Shown piece by piece: positions 34,686-43,807 of a stretch of 64,000 bases of DNA. Origin of the DNA: TMED14 sp963925545. GTDB taxonomy: Bacteria; Bacteroidota; Bacteroidia; Flavobacteriales; Schleiferiaceae. How positions within the stretch are numbered: the stretch's first letter is position 1; every line of letters begins with the position of its first letter. A program made the position numbers and the translations under genes. The notes below the pieces were generated by a model that was given only the letters and a program-made list of their open reading frames with translations, was not told the origin of the DNA and did not search any database. Location of the stretch: positions 1 to 64,000 of the forward strand of contig CAWUSA010000014.1 of the NCBI GenBank assembly GCA_963925545.1, read 5' to 3'.

Positions 34686-36812
34686 ATGTCAACACGGGAT
34701 CTTAAATACACACGCAACATCGGCATCATGGCTCACATTGATGCAGGTAAGACGACAACTACTGAGCGCGTTCTTTACTACACAGGTGTGAGTCACAAAA
34801 TTGGTGAAGTGCACGATGGTGCGGCAACCATGGACTGGATGGAGCAAGAGCAAGAGCGTGGTATCACGATAACATCTGCTGCCACCACATGTTTCTGGAA
34901 CTTCCCTACCGACCAAGGTAAGGCTATTCCAGAATCTGAAGAATACAAGGTTAACATCATTGATACCCCTGGACACGTTGATTTCACCGTTGAGGTAGAG
35001 CGTTCATTGCGCGTATTAGATGGTGCTGTTGCATTGCTTTGTGCCGTTGGTGGTGTTCAGCCTCAAACGGAAACTGTTTGGCGTCAGGCAACCAAATACG
35101 CTGTGCCACGCATGGTGTTTGTTAACAAGATGGACCGTACTGGTGCCGATTTCTTTGAGGTGGTCAACCAAATTGGCGACCGTTTGAAAGGTAATCCTTT
35201 GGTTATGCAAGTACCAATTGGTGCTGAAGGAGACTTCAAAGGCATCATTGACTTGTTAGATAAGCGTGCAATCATCTGGGAAGATGAGACTCAAGGCATG
35301 ACTTACAAGGAAGTGGAAATTCCTGCTGAATTGGTTGATACTGTCGATGAGTACCGCGAGAAATTGGTTGAAGCCATTGCTGAATTTGATGATAACCTGT
35401 TGGAAAAGTTCTTTGAGGATCCTGACAGCATCACCCGAGAAGAAATGGTTGCTGCTATTCGTAAAGGCACCATTGAAATGAAAATCACCCCTGTTTTCTG
35501 TGGCTCAGCCTTCAAGAATAAAGGTGTGCAAACCATGTTGGATGCGGTTATGTCTTATTTGCCATCTCCTTTGGATGTAGAAGCTATCACTGGTGAGAAC
35601 CCTGACACAGGCGAGGAAGAGTCTCGTAAGCCATCCGTAGATGAGCCATTCTCAGCCCTTGCTTTCAAGATTGCAACTGACCCATTTGTTGGCCGGTTGT
35701 GCTTTTTCCGTGTATACTCTGGGTCAACCGATGCAGGTTCTTACGTGAAGAATATGCGAACCATGAAGAAGGAGCGTATTTCTCGCATTTTCCAAATGCA
35801 CTCCAATAAGCAGAATGCCATTCCTACAATTGAGGCTGGTGACATTGGTGCAGGTGTCGGTTTCAAGGACATTCGCACAGGCGATACCCTTGCTGCTGAA
35901 AAGCATCCCATCGTATTGGAATCCATGACATTCCCTGAGCCAGTGATTGGCATAGCTGTTGAACCTAAGTCACAGGTTGACATGGACAAGATGGGTATGG
36001 CATTGGCTAAATTGGCTGAAGAGGATCCAACTTTCCGCGTTGTTACGGATGAGGAAACTGGTCAGACAGTGATTAGTGGTATGGGCGAATTGCATTTGGA
36101 TATTCTTGTTGATCGCATGCGACGTGAATTCAAGGTTGAGTGCAACCAAGGCGCACCTCAGGTTCAGTATAAGGAGGCATTAATCGAGACTATCAGCCAC
36201 CGTGAAACCTACAAGAAGCAGACAGGTGGTCGCGGTAAATTTGCAGACATTGTCTTCACGATCGGACCCGTTGATGAAGATTTCGAAGGCGAATTACAGT
36301 TTGTGAATGAAGTCAAAGGTGGCAATGTGCCTCGTGAATTTATTCCATCTGTTGAGAAAGGATTCAAGAATGCTATGGTCAATGGCCCGTTGGCTGGTTA
36401 TGGAATTGACACCATGAAGGTGACATTGAAGGATGGTTCATTCCACCCTGTTGACTCTGATCAGTTGTCCTTTGAGCAAGCTGGAAAGCTTGGCTTCCGT
36501 TCTTCGGCTAAAAAGGCATCTCCGGTCATTTTGGAGCCAATTATGAAGATGGAAGTTGTCATGCCAGAAAATTCCATGGGAGATGTTGTGGGAGACCTCA
36601 ATAAACGCCGTGGCGTAGTTCAAGGCATGGACACCAAGGAAGGTGATTCTGTGGTAAAAGCTGAAGTGCCATTGAGCGAAATGTTTGGTTACGTAACCAG
36701 CTTACGCACCATTACATCTGGTCGTGGCAGTTCTACCATGGAATTCAGCCATTACGCCGCAACGCCTAACAATATTTCTGAAGCAGTCATTGAGGCTGTA
36801 AAGGGAGCCTAA
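34686..36812 (+). CDS. fusA: Translation elongation factor G
   Basis: EF-G is the GTPase that drives translocation of tRNA and mRNA. The 708-residue protein has the G1 loop AHIDAGKTTTTE, DTPGHVDF (G3) and NKMDRTGAD (G4), followed by the four further domains; the domain IV tip is intact. I chose the ATG at 34686 (MSTRDLKY), since an earlier in-frame ATG at 34656 lies inside rpsG. No tuf gene follows, unlike the classic str operon; in many Bacteroidota tuf lies elsewhere. Confidence 0.97.
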   Translation: MSTRDLKYTRNIGIMAHIDAGKTTTTERVLYYTGVSHKIGEVHDGAATMDWMEQEQERGITITSAATTCFWNFPTDQGKAIPESEEYKVNIIDTPGHVDFTVEVERSLRVLDGAVALLCAVGGVQPQTETVWRQATKYAVPRMVFVNKMDRTGADFFEVVNQIGDRLKGNPLVMQVPIGAEGDFKGIIDLLDKRAIIWEDETQGMTYKEVEIPAELVDTVDEYREKLVEAIAEFDDNLLEKFFEDPDSITREEMVAAIRKGTIEMKITPVFCGSAFKNKGVQTMLDAVMSYLPSPLDVEAITGENPDTGEEESRKPSVDEPFSALAFKIATDPFVGRLCFFRVYSGSTDAGSYVKNMRTMKKERISRIFQMHSNKQNAIPTIEAGDIGAGVGFKDIRTGDTLAAEKHPIVLESMTFPEPVIGIAVEPKSQVDMDKMGMALAKLAEEDPTFRVVTDEETGQTVISGMGELHLDILVDRMRREFKVECNQGAPQVQYKEALIETISHRETYKKQTGGRGKFADIVFTIGPVDEDFEGELQFVNEVKGGNVPREFIPSVEKGFKNAMVNGPLAGYGIDTMKVTLKDGSFHPVDSDQLSFEQAGKLGFRSSAKKASPVILEPIMKMEVVMPENSMGDVVGDLNKRRGVVQGMDTKEGDSVVKAEVPLSEMFGYVTSLRTITSGRGSSTMEFSHYAATPNNISEAVIEAVKGA

Positions 36813-36827
36813 TAACCGAAGCGAATC

Positions 36828-37133
36828 ATGAGTCAAAAAATCCGCATCAAACTGAAATCCTACGACCACAACTTGGTCGATCGGAGTGCAGAGCAAATCG
36901 TTAAAACTGTCAAGAGCACTGGTGCTGTTGTCAATGGTCCTATTCCATTGCCAACAAACAAGCGCATCTACACGGTGTTGCGCTCTCCGCACGTTAACAA
37001 AAAATCTCGCGAGCAATTTGAGCTATCCAACTACAAGCGTCTGTTGGATATCTATAGCTCTTCCAGCAAAACCATCGATGCGTTGATGAAGTTGGAGTTG
37101 CCTAGTGGGGTTGAAGTAGAAATTAAAGTTTAA
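36828..37133 (+). CDS. rpsJ: 30S ribosomal protein S10
   Basis: S10 is part of the 30S head and, in bacteria, also joins NusB in transcription antitermination. It is 101 residues with the standard start MSQKIRIKLKSYDH and the central VNGPIPLPTNKRIYTVLRSPH. The gene begins the S10 section, here continuous with the str section. Confidence 0.98.
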   Translation: MSQKIRIKLKSYDHNLVDRSAEQIVKTVKSTGAVVNGPIPLPTNKRIYTVLRSPHVNKKSREQFELSNYKRLLDIYSSSSKTIDALMKLELPSGVEVEIKV

Positions 37134-37145
37134 TATCATTTTATT

Positions 37146-37757
37146 ATGCCTGGACTAATTGGCAAAAAAATCGGAATGACCAGCATCTTCGCTGCAGATG
37201 GGAAAAATTTCCCCTGCACTGTGATTGAGTTGGGTCCCTGTACGGTGACTCAGCTTAAATCGAACGATGTCGATGGTTACAACGCCGTGCAGATCGGTTT
37301 CAAGGACGCTAAGCGTCCCAACCAAGCTGCCTCCGGCCACGCTGCCAAAGCGAAAACCTCTGCAAAAACTAAGTACGTAGAATTTGACAGCTTCTCTGAA
37401 GATGTGAAACTGGGCGATGAGCTCACCGTTTCCATGTTCGCTGAAGGTGACTTTGTTGACGTCGTTGGAACAAGCAAGGGTAAAGGCTTTCAAGGCGTTG
37501 TCAAGCGTCACAACTTTGCCGGTGTGGGTCAAGCCACACACGGTCAACACAATCGTTTGCGTGCACCGGGTTCTATTGGAGCGGGTTCATCACCATCTCG
37601 TGTCTTCAAGGGCATGCGCATGGGAGGCCGTATGGGCAACGATCGTATCAAGGTAGCAAACCTTGAGGTGTTGAAAGTAGATGTTGAACACAGCATGATT
37701 GTGGTTAAAGGATCAATTCCTGGAGCCAAGCAGTCAATGGTAATTGTTGAGAAATAA
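37146..37757 (+). CDS. rplC: 50S ribosomal protein L3
   Basis: L3 binds near the 3' end of 23S rRNA early in assembly and reaches the peptidyl transferase centre. It is 203 residues with GLIGKKIGMTSIF and a long extension containing GVVKRHNFAGVGQATHGQHN. The TAATG junction means its stop overlaps the rplD start by one base. Confidence 0.97.
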   Translation: MPGLIGKKIGMTSIFAADGKNFPCTVIELGPCTVTQLKSNDVDGYNAVQIGFKDAKRPNQAASGHAAKAKTSAKTKYVEFDSFSEDVKLGDELTVSMFAEGDFVDVVGTSKGKGFQGVVKRHNFAGVGQATHGQHNRLRAPGSIGAGSSPSRVFKGMRMGGRMGNDRIKVANLEVLKVDVEHSMIVVKGSIPGAKQSMVIVEK

Positions 37758-38389
37758 TGAAAGTGAATATTGTCACTCAAGAGGGTAAAGATTCAGGTCG
37801 CAAGGCGACATTGAGCAAGGATGTCTATGGCATTACACCCAGTGATCACGCCATGTATTTGGACGTGAAACAATACCTCGCCAACCAACGCCAGGGTACG
37901 TCTAAAGCGAAGGAGCGTGGTGAAATTGCTCGAACCACAAAGAAACTGCACAAGCAAAAGGGTACTGGTGGTGCACGTCATGGCAGCATGCGTTCACCAT
38001 TGTTCCGCGGTGGTGGTACCATCTTTGGTCCCCGTCCCCGCAGCTACAGTTTTAAATTGAATAAAAAGTTGAAGATGTTGGCTCGTCGCTCTGCATTGAG
38101 CACCATGGCAGCCGACTCTCACATCATCGTGATGGATAAGTTCAACATGGATGCCCCAAACACTCAGGGCTACGGTCAGGTAATCAGCGCCTTAGGTCTT
38201 AAGGGGAAGAAATCCATGGTTGTCTTGGCAGACCAGGATAAAGCAGTATATTTGTCATCCCGCAATTTTGAGGGATCTAAAGTAGTAACTGTTTCAGAAT
38301 TAAGCACTTATGCGATTTTGAATGCTGGAACACTTATCCTAACAGAAGGGGCAATAGACAAAATTGAAAACACATTAATCACAAAGTAA
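37757..38389 (+). CDS. rplD: 50S ribosomal protein L4
   Basis: L4 lines the peptide exit tunnel through an extended loop. It is 210 residues; the loop region carries KQKGTGGARHGSMRSPLFRG. In some bacteria L4 represses its own S10 operon, but no matching leader structure can be judged here. Its stop overlaps the rplW start by one base. Confidence 0.97.
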   Translation: MKVNIVTQEGKDSGRKATLSKDVYGITPSDHAMYLDVKQYLANQRQGTSKAKERGEIARTTKKLHKQKGTGGARHGSMRSPLFRGGGTIFGPRPRSYSFKLNKKLKMLARRSALSTMAADSHIIVMDKFNMDAPNTQGYGQVISALGLKGKKSMVVLADQDKAVYLSSRNFEGSKVVTVSELSTYAILNAGTLILTEGAIDKIENTLITK

Positions 38390-38682
38390 TGGAGGACATC
38401 ATCATTCGACCCCTCATTTCGGAGAAAGCTTCAGCAGATGTTGAAGATCGCAACCGGTATGCTTTTGTGGTTAAAAAGACAGCCAACAAGATTCAGATCA
38501 AAAAGGCTGTTGAACTAGTCTATGGCGTGAGCGTTGCAAGTGTTCGCACATGCATCATGCCGGCTAAGCGCGTTGTGCGCCACACCAAAGCAGGTGTTCT
38601 TGCTGGGCGTAACAGCTCTTACAAGAAGGCCATCATTGATCTCCAAAGTGGAGAGACTATTGACATTTACGGCAACATCTAA
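38389..38682 (+). CDS. rplW: 50S ribosomal protein L23
   Basis: L23 sits at the tunnel exit and docks trigger factor and SRP. The 97-residue protein contains IIRPLISEKA near its N-terminus and the typical KKAVELVYGVSVASVRT. Normal length. Confidence 0.97.
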   Translation: MEDIIIRPLISEKASADVEDRNRYAFVVKKTANKIQIKKAVELVYGVSVASVRTCIMPAKRVVRHTKAGVLAGRNSSYKKAIIDLQSGETIDIYGNI

Positions 38683-38687
38683 GCATC

Positions 38688-39512
38688 ATGGCGATACGTA
38701 AACTCAAAGCAATTACTCCTGGACAGCGTTTCCGCACAGTCAATGACTATGCAGACCTGACAGAGAGCAAGCCAGAAAAGTCTCTAACTGTAGCTAAGCG
38801 CCGTTCAGGTGGTCGGAATAACAGTGGCAAGATGACTATGCGTTACATTGGCGGAGGTGCCAAGCAACGCTACCGCATCATCGATTTCAAACGTGACAAG
38901 GCAGCTGTTCCAGCTACGGTTAAGTCCATCGAGTATGATCCAAACCGTTCAGCATTCATCGCATTGTTGTTTTATGCAGACGGAGAGAAGCGCTACATCA
39001 TTGCCCCAAGTGGTCTTGAGGTTGGCGCAGTGATTCAATCAGGTGAAGGTTCAGCCCCTGAGGTTGGCAATGCCATGAAGATCTCTGAGATTCCATTGGG
39101 TACCATCATTCACAACATTGAATTGCACCCCGGTCAAGGTGGTGTTATTGCGCGTAGCGCTGGGGCATTTGCACAGTTGGCAGCCCGTGACGGCAAGTAT
39201 GCTACCATCAAAATGCCGTCAGGTGAATTGCGCATGATCCTTGCAGAAGGGATGGCAACCATAGGCGTTGTATCCAATTCTGATCACGCGCAGATTGTTT
39301 CCGGTAAGGCCGGTCGCAGCCGCTGGTTGGGTCGTCGTCCGCGCACACGTGGTGTGGCAATGAACCCTGTCGATCACCCAATGGGTGGTGGTGAAGGCCG
39401 TGCATCTGGTGGACATCCACGTTCACGCAATGGCATTCCTGCAAAAGGATTTAAAACTCGCTCCAAGAAAAAGCCGAGTAATCGTTACATCATTGAAAAA
39501 CGTAAGAAGTAA
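38688..39512 (+). CDS. rplB: 50S ribosomal protein L2
   Basis: L2 is needed for subunit association and peptidyl transfer. The 274-residue protein has the RNA-binding core (HNIELHPGQGG) and the C-terminal GVAMNPVDHPMGGGEGR containing the functionally critical His. Full length. Confidence 0.98.
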   Translation: MAIRKLKAITPGQRFRTVNDYADLTESKPEKSLTVAKRRSGGRNNSGKMTMRYIGGGAKQRYRIIDFKRDKAAVPATVKSIEYDPNRSAFIALLFYADGEKRYIIAPSGLEVGAVIQSGEGSAPEVGNAMKISEIPLGTIIHNIELHPGQGGVIARSAGAFAQLAARDGKYATIKMPSGELRMILAEGMATIGVVSNSDHAQIVSGKAGRSRWLGRRPRTRGVAMNPVDHPMGGGEGRASGGHPRSRNGIPAKGFKTRSKKKPSNRYIIEKRKK

Positions 39513-39514
39513 TC

Positions 39515-39784
39515 ATGGCACGTTCTCTTAAAAAAGGGCCATTCATTCACTATAAGCTTGAAAAGCGAGTGATGGCCAATGTAGAAGCTAATAAAAAGAC
39601 CGTCATCAAGACTTGGTCTCGCGCTTCTATGATCAGTCCAGATTTTGTTGGTCAAACCATTGCTGTTCATAACGGCAAGACTTTCATTCCTGTTTATGTC
39701 ACTGAAAACATGGTAGGTCACAAGTTGGGAGAGTTTTCTCCAACGCGCACCTTCCGTGGTCATGGTGGAAACAAAAAGAATTAA
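39515..39784 (+). CDS. rpsS: 30S ribosomal protein S19
   Basis: S19 is in the 30S head and contacts the A-site tRNA and bridge B1a. It is 89 residues with MARSLKKGPFIHYKL and the C-terminal GHKLGEFSPTRTFRGH. Normal in every visible respect. Confidence 0.98.
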   Translation: MARSLKKGPFIHYKLEKRVMANVEANKKTVIKTWSRASMISPDFVGQTIAVHNGKTFIPVYVTENMVGHKLGEFSPTRTFRGHGGNKKN

Positions 39785-39790
39785 GCCGTC

Positions 39791-40228
39791 ATGGGATCAA
39801 GAAAGAAAAATAGTTCAGAAGCCATCAAGGCTGCTAAGAAAGAAGTTGCCATGGTGCATCTTCGAAACTGTCCTACATCGCCTCGAAAGATGCGTTTGAT
39901 GGCAGATTTGATTCGTGGCATGGAAGTCACGAAGGCTTTGTATGTATTGAAGCACAGTTCTAAAGAGGCTTCTGGTCGCTTAGAAACGCTTTTGTTATCT
40001 GCATTGAATGTGTGGGAAACCAAGAATGAAGAATCAACTGTTGATGGAACAACCTTGGTTGTTTCAAGGATTGAAGTGGCTTCTGCCCGTATGCTCAAGC
40101 GTATTCGCCCTGCACCACAGGGTCGTGCCCATCGCATCCGCAAGCGTTCCAATCATGTAACTATGATTGTATCAGCTGACCAATCTGTAGACACCACATC
40201 GTCCAACGAAGTAAAAGACGCCAAATAA
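39791..40228 (+). CDS. rplV: 50S ribosomal protein L22
   Basis: L22 forms part of the exit-tunnel constriction through its beta hairpin. The 145-residue protein contains LRNCPTSPRKMRLMADLIRG and the tunnel loop RIRPAPQGRAHRIRKRSNH. A short polar C-terminal tail extends past the core. Its stop overlaps the rpsC start by one base. Confidence 0.97.
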   Translation: MGSRKKNSSEAIKAAKKEVAMVHLRNCPTSPRKMRLMADLIRGMEVTKALYVLKHSSKEASGRLETLLLSALNVWETKNEESTVDGTTLVVSRIEVASARMLKRIRPAPQGRAHRIRKRSNHVTMIVSADQSVDTTSSNEVKDAK

Positions 40229-40968
40229 TGGGACAAAAAACGAATCCAATTGGTAACCGATTAGGTTATATCCGTGGTTGGGAATCCAACTGGTTTGGAG
40301 GTAAGAACTTTGGTGAGAAACTCGCTGAAGATTTCGCCATCCGCAAATACATCAACACGCGTTTGTATCGCGCCCAGGTCTCTCGCATCGTTATTGAGCG
40401 GACGCTCAAGGTGGTGACTGTGACTATTGCAACGGCTCGTCCTGGCGTCATCATTGGCAAAGGCGGAACTGAAGTTGACAAGCTTAGAGAAGAACTGAAG
40501 AAGTTGACCAAAAAGGATGTTCAATTGAACATCCATGAGATCAAGCGCCCTGAATTGGACGCCATCTTGGTTGCTGATTCCATTGCCCGTCAATTGGAAG
40601 GCCGTGTATCTTTCCGTCGCGCAGTAAAAATGGCCATGGGTAGTACTATGCGCATGGGTGCTGAAGGTATCAAGGTGCAGATTAGCGGCCGATTGAATGG
40701 TGCTGAGATTGCTCGCTCCATGAAATTCAAAGAAGGCCGTACCCCATTGCACACTTTCCGTGCAGACATTGACTACCACCTTGCTGAGGCACATACGACT
40801 TACGGCCGTTTAGGCGTGAAAGTATGGATCATGAAAGGTGAAGTCTATGGCAAGAAGGACCTATCCAACATCCTTGGAGCTGCAAAGCGTTCTGGTAGTG
40901 GTGGTGCAGGTGGTAGTAAGAATCGTGGCAGCGGCGCAAGTCGCAACCGCCCAAACCGTAATGCTTAA
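40228..40968 (+). CDS. rpsC: 30S ribosomal protein S3
   Basis: S3 guards the mRNA entry site. The 246-residue protein has an N-terminal KH domain with RPGVIIGKGGTEVDKL and the C-terminal S3 domain (RTPLHTFRADIDY). The last 25 residues are a Gly/Ser/Arg/Asn-rich basic tail, common in Bacteroidota. Confidence 0.98.
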   Translation: MGQKTNPIGNRLGYIRGWESNWFGGKNFGEKLAEDFAIRKYINTRLYRAQVSRIVIERTLKVVTVTIATARPGVIIGKGGTEVDKLREELKKLTKKDVQLNIHEIKRPELDAILVADSIARQLEGRVSFRRAVKMAMGSTMRMGAEGIKVQISGRLNGAEIARSMKFKEGRTPLHTFRADIDYHLAEAHTTYGRLGVKVWIMKGEVYGKKDLSNILGAAKRSGSGGAGGSKNRGSGASRNRPNRNA

Positions 40969-40979
40969 TCTATTAGGTC

Positions 40980-41402
40980 ATGTTACAGCCAAAGCGCACA
41001 AAACACCGTAAGATGTTCAAAGGCCGAATGAAAGGCAATGCCCAGCGTGGCACAGAGCTTTCATTTGGATCCTATGGCATCAAATCTCTGGAAGATGTCT
41101 GGATGACATCTCGCCAAATTGAGTCAGCTCGTATTGCAGCGACTCGCTACATGCAGCGTCAAGGTCAGTTGTGGATTCGCATCTTCCCAGACAAACCTAT
41201 CACCAAGAAACCGCTTGAGGTTCGTATGGGTAAGGGTAAGGGTAATGTCGAATACTGGGCAGCTGTTGTCAAGCCAGGTCGCATGCTATTTGAGCTAGAT
41301 GGCGTCCCCGAAAATGTTGCAAAAGAAGCCCTTCGCTTAGCTGCGCAGAAGCTTCCTGTTAAAACCAAATTAGTCACACGTCGCGATTTGCAGGCGCTAT
41401 AA
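40980..41402 (+). CDS. rplP: 50S ribosomal protein L16
   Basis: L16 helps shape the A site of the large subunit. It is 140 residues with MLQPKRTKHRKMFKGRMKG, FPDKPITKKPLEVRMGKGKG and GRMLFELDGVPENVAKEA. Normal length, eight bases before rpmC. Confidence 0.98.
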   Translation: MLQPKRTKHRKMFKGRMKGNAQRGTELSFGSYGIKSLEDVWMTSRQIESARIAATRYMQRQGQLWIRIFPDKPITKKPLEVRMGKGKGNVEYWAAVVKPGRMLFELDGVPENVAKEALRLAAQKLPVKTKLVTRRDLQAL

Positions 41403-41410
41403 TCTGAGCT

Positions 41411-41599
41411 ATGAATAACGAAGAAATTCGAAATCTCTCTGACCAAGATCTTCAAGCCAAGTTGGCTGAAGTGAAAAGTGAACTTGCTGATATGAAGCGA
41501 GTGAATAGGATCAGTCCACTGGAAAATCCCATGCGGATTAGTGCCGTCCGCAAGGACGTTGCTCGCATGGCTACTGAAATAAGCACACGTAAAGCATAA
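41411..41599 (+). CDS. rpmC: 50S ribosomal protein L29
   Basis: L29 is a small two-helix protein at the tunnel exit beside L23. The 62-residue product has ELADMKRVNRISPLENPMRI, the conserved second-helix region. Normal length. Confidence 0.95.
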   Translation: MNNEEIRNLSDQDLQAKLAEVKSELADMKRVNRISPLENPMRISAVRKDVARMATEISTRKA

Positions 41600-41607
41600 T
41601 CAATACC

Positions 41608-41868
41608 ATGGAAAATCAACGTAATCTTCGCAAAGAGCGTATTGGCACGATCACCAGTTCCGCCATGGACAAGACGGTGACTGTCAATGTTTCTCGTCGT
41701 GTCAAGCATGCCAAGTATGGCAAGTTCCTCACTTTCAGTAAAAAGTTTCACGCGCATGATGAAGCTAATGACTGTGGTGTTGGCGATACCGTTCGCATCA
41801 TGGAAAGTCGACCAATAAGCCGCACCAAGTGCTGGCGTGTTGTTGAAATAATCGAAAGAGCTAAGTAA
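41608..41868 (+). CDS. rpsQ: 30S ribosomal protein S17
   Basis: S17 is an OB-fold primary binder of 16S rRNA. The 86-residue product shows RIGTITSSAMDKTVTVNVSR and the C-terminal GDTVRIMESRPISRTKCWRV. Normal length; rplN follows after two bases. Confidence 0.97.
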   Translation: MENQRNLRKERIGTITSSAMDKTVTVNVSRRVKHAKYGKFLTFSKKFHAHDEANDCGVGDTVRIMESRPISRTKCWRVVEIIERAK

Positions 41869-41870
41869 GC

Positions 41871-42239
41871 ATGTTACAGACAGAATCTCGTCTCCGCGTT
41901 GCGGACAATACTGGCGCCAAGGAAGTCTTGGTGATTCGTGTCCTTGGTGGCACCAAGCGTCGCTACGCGCGTTTGGGTGACAAAATTGTCGTCACCGTCA
42001 AGGATGCCACACCAGGTGGCAATACAAAAAAAGGCACCGTTACACGTGCAGTGGTCGTTCGCACCAAGAAAGAAGTGCGTCGCCCCGATGGATCCTACAT
42101 TCGCTTTGATGACAACGCATGTGTGTTGTTGGATGAGGCGGGTCAAATGAAGGGTACTCGTGTATTTGGTCCTGTCGCTCGTGAATTGCGTGACAAGCAG
42201 TTCATGAAGATTGTCTCTTTAGCACCAGAAGTGCTGTAA
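41871..42239 (+). CDS. rplN: 50S ribosomal protein L14
   Basis: L14 forms an intersubunit bridge and is the docking site of the silencing factor RsfS. It is 122 residues with MLQTESRLRVADNTGAKE and the C-terminal ARELRDKQFMKIVSLAPEVL. Normal. Confidence 0.98.
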   Translation: MLQTESRLRVADNTGAKEVLVIRVLGGTKRRYARLGDKIVVTVKDATPGGNTKKGTVTRAVVVRTKKEVRRPDGSYIRFDDNACVLLDEAGQMKGTRVFGPVARELRDKQFMKIVSLAPEVL

Positions 42240-42251
42240 TTATTTATTAAG

Positions 42252-42563
42252 ATGGCAAAATTCCACATCAAAACAGGAGACACCGTCATGGTCATCGCAG
42301 GCACTGCGAAGGGCCAGAGTGGCCGTGTGATCCGCATGATCCCTAAGCAGCATCGCGCTGTCATTGAAGGTTTGAACTTGGTTACCAAGCATCAAAAACC
42401 TTCAGCAACCAGCCCTCAAGGTGGCATTGTGAAAATGGAAGCTCCCATTCACTTGTCTAACTTGATGCTCATGATCGGTGACCAAGCCACACGTGTGGGT
42501 CGCCGGATTGAGGATGGTAAGGTTGTTCGTTACGCTAAGAAAACCGGTGATATCATTAAGTAA
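42252..42563 (+). CDS. rplX: 50S ribosomal protein L24
   Basis: L24 is an assembly-initiator protein with a KOW motif. The 103-residue product has GDTVMVIAGTAKGQSGRVIRM (KOW) and VTKHQKPS. It starts the L24-L5-S14 part of the spc section and overlaps rplE by one base. Confidence 0.97.
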   Translation: MAKFHIKTGDTVMVIAGTAKGQSGRVIRMIPKQHRAVIEGLNLVTKHQKPSATSPQGGIVKMEAPIHLSNLMLMIGDQATRVGRRIEDGKVVRYAKKTGDIIK

Positions 42564-43102
42564 TGGAACCTACACTCAAGAAAAACTACAAAGAGAAAGT
42601 CGTTCCTGCATTGATGGAGGAATTTGGCTACACCAACAAGATGCAAGTTCCTCGTCTAGAGAAAATTGTTCTAAGTCAAGGTGTCGGTGCTGCAGTTTCT
42701 GACAAGAAACTTGTACAGTATGCCGTTGAGGAAATGACAACAATTGCTGGCCAAATGGCTGTCATGACCAAGTCTAAGAAAGACGTATCCAATTTCAAAT
42801 TGCGTAAAGGCATGCCAATTGGCGCCCGTGTCACCTTGCGTGGTGAGCGCATGTATGAATTCATGGAGCGACTGTTTGTTTCTGCCTTGCCACGTGTTCG
42901 TGACTTCCAAGGTGTCAAGCAAGGTTTTGATGGCCGAGGTAACTTGACCATGGGCATCAAAGAGCAAATCATTTTCCCTGAGATTGAAATCGACAAGGTG
43001 AACCGCATTGCTGGTATGGATATCACATTTGTGACCAATGCCAATACAGATAAAGAAAGCAAGGCGCTTTTGAAAGCATTTGGAATGCCCCTTAAAAAGT
43101 AA
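42563..43102 (+). CDS. rplE: 50S ribosomal protein L5
   Basis: L5 binds 5S rRNA in the central protuberance. It is 179 residues with NKMQVPRLEKIVLSQGVGAA and the C-terminal GMDITFVTNANTDKESKALL. Normal length. Confidence 0.98.
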   Translation: MEPTLKKNYKEKVVPALMEEFGYTNKMQVPRLEKIVLSQGVGAAVSDKKLVQYAVEEMTTIAGQMAVMTKSKKDVSNFKLRKGMPIGARVTLRGERMYEFMERLFVSALPRVRDFQGVKQGFDGRGNLTMGIKEQIIFPEIEIDKVNRIAGMDITFVTNANTDKESKALLKAFGMPLKK

Positions 43103-43105
43103 GAC

Positions 43106-43375
43106 ATGGCAAAAGAATCAATGAAAGCGCGCGAGCGCAAACGCGAGGCAACTGTTGCCAAGTATGCTGAAAAGCGCAAGGCACTTAAAGAAGCTGGCGA
43201 TTATGCTGGTTTGCAGAGACTCCCAAAAAACGCATCTCCTGTTCGTTTGCACAACCGTTGCAAACTCACTGGTCGCCCTCGTGGCTATATGCGCCAATTT
43301 GGCCTTTCCCGTGTCACCTTCCGTGAAATGGCCCTCAAGGGCTTGATCCCAGGGGTGAAAAAGAGCAGCTTCTAA
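43106..43375 (+). CDS. rpsN: 30S ribosomal protein S14, zinc-free long form
   Basis: S14 assembles late in the 30S head. The 89-residue protein is the long form that lacks the two CxxC zinc pairs of the short form; the conserved core is RLHNRCKLTGRPRGYMRQFGLSRV. It therefore does not need zinc, which is common in this phylum. Confidence 0.97.
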   Translation: MAKESMKARERKREATVAKYAEKRKALKEAGDYAGLQRLPKNASPVRLHNRCKLTGRPRGYMRQFGLSRVTFREMALKGLIPGVKKSSF

Positions 43376-43397
43376 AAAGCTATAACAAGAAGAAATT

Positions 43398-43796
43398 ATG
43401 CATTCAGATCCAATCTCCGATTTTCTTACCCGCTTGCGCAATGGTGCACAAGCTCGTCACACCGTTGTTGAACTTCCGTCCAGCAACATCAAAGTTGAAA
43501 TCGCTAAAATCCTTGAAGAGCAAGGGTTCATCCGCGGTTATAAAGTTGATGCTACAGGTCCTCAGGGCACCTTGAAAGTTGCTCTTAAGTACGACAGCAT
43601 GACCAAGCAGCCCGTGATTCGTGGCTTGAAGCGCATTTCGCGCCCAGGTCTACGTACGTACAAAAACCACAATGACCTTCCCCGCGTGAAAAACGGATTA
43701 GGCGTTGCGATTTTAACTACATCTCAGGGTGTGATGACAGATAAAGCTGCCCGTGCACTTAGCATTGGTGGTGAAATTCTTTGTTTCGTTTATTAA
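43398..43796 (+). CDS. rpsH: 30S ribosomal protein S8
   Basis: S8 is a primary binder of the 16S central domain. The 132-residue protein has DPISDFLTRLRNG and the C-terminal SQGVMTDKAARALSIGGEIL. In E. coli S8 represses the spc operon; I cannot tell whether that holds here. Confidence 0.98.
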   Translation: MHSDPISDFLTRLRNGAQARHTVVELPSSNIKVEIAKILEEQGFIRGYKVDATGPQGTLKVALKYDSMTKQPVIRGLKRISRPGLRTYKNHNDLPRVKNGLGVAILTTSQGVMTDKAARALSIGGEILCFVY

Positions 43797-43807
43797 GTTA
43801 TTGAAAG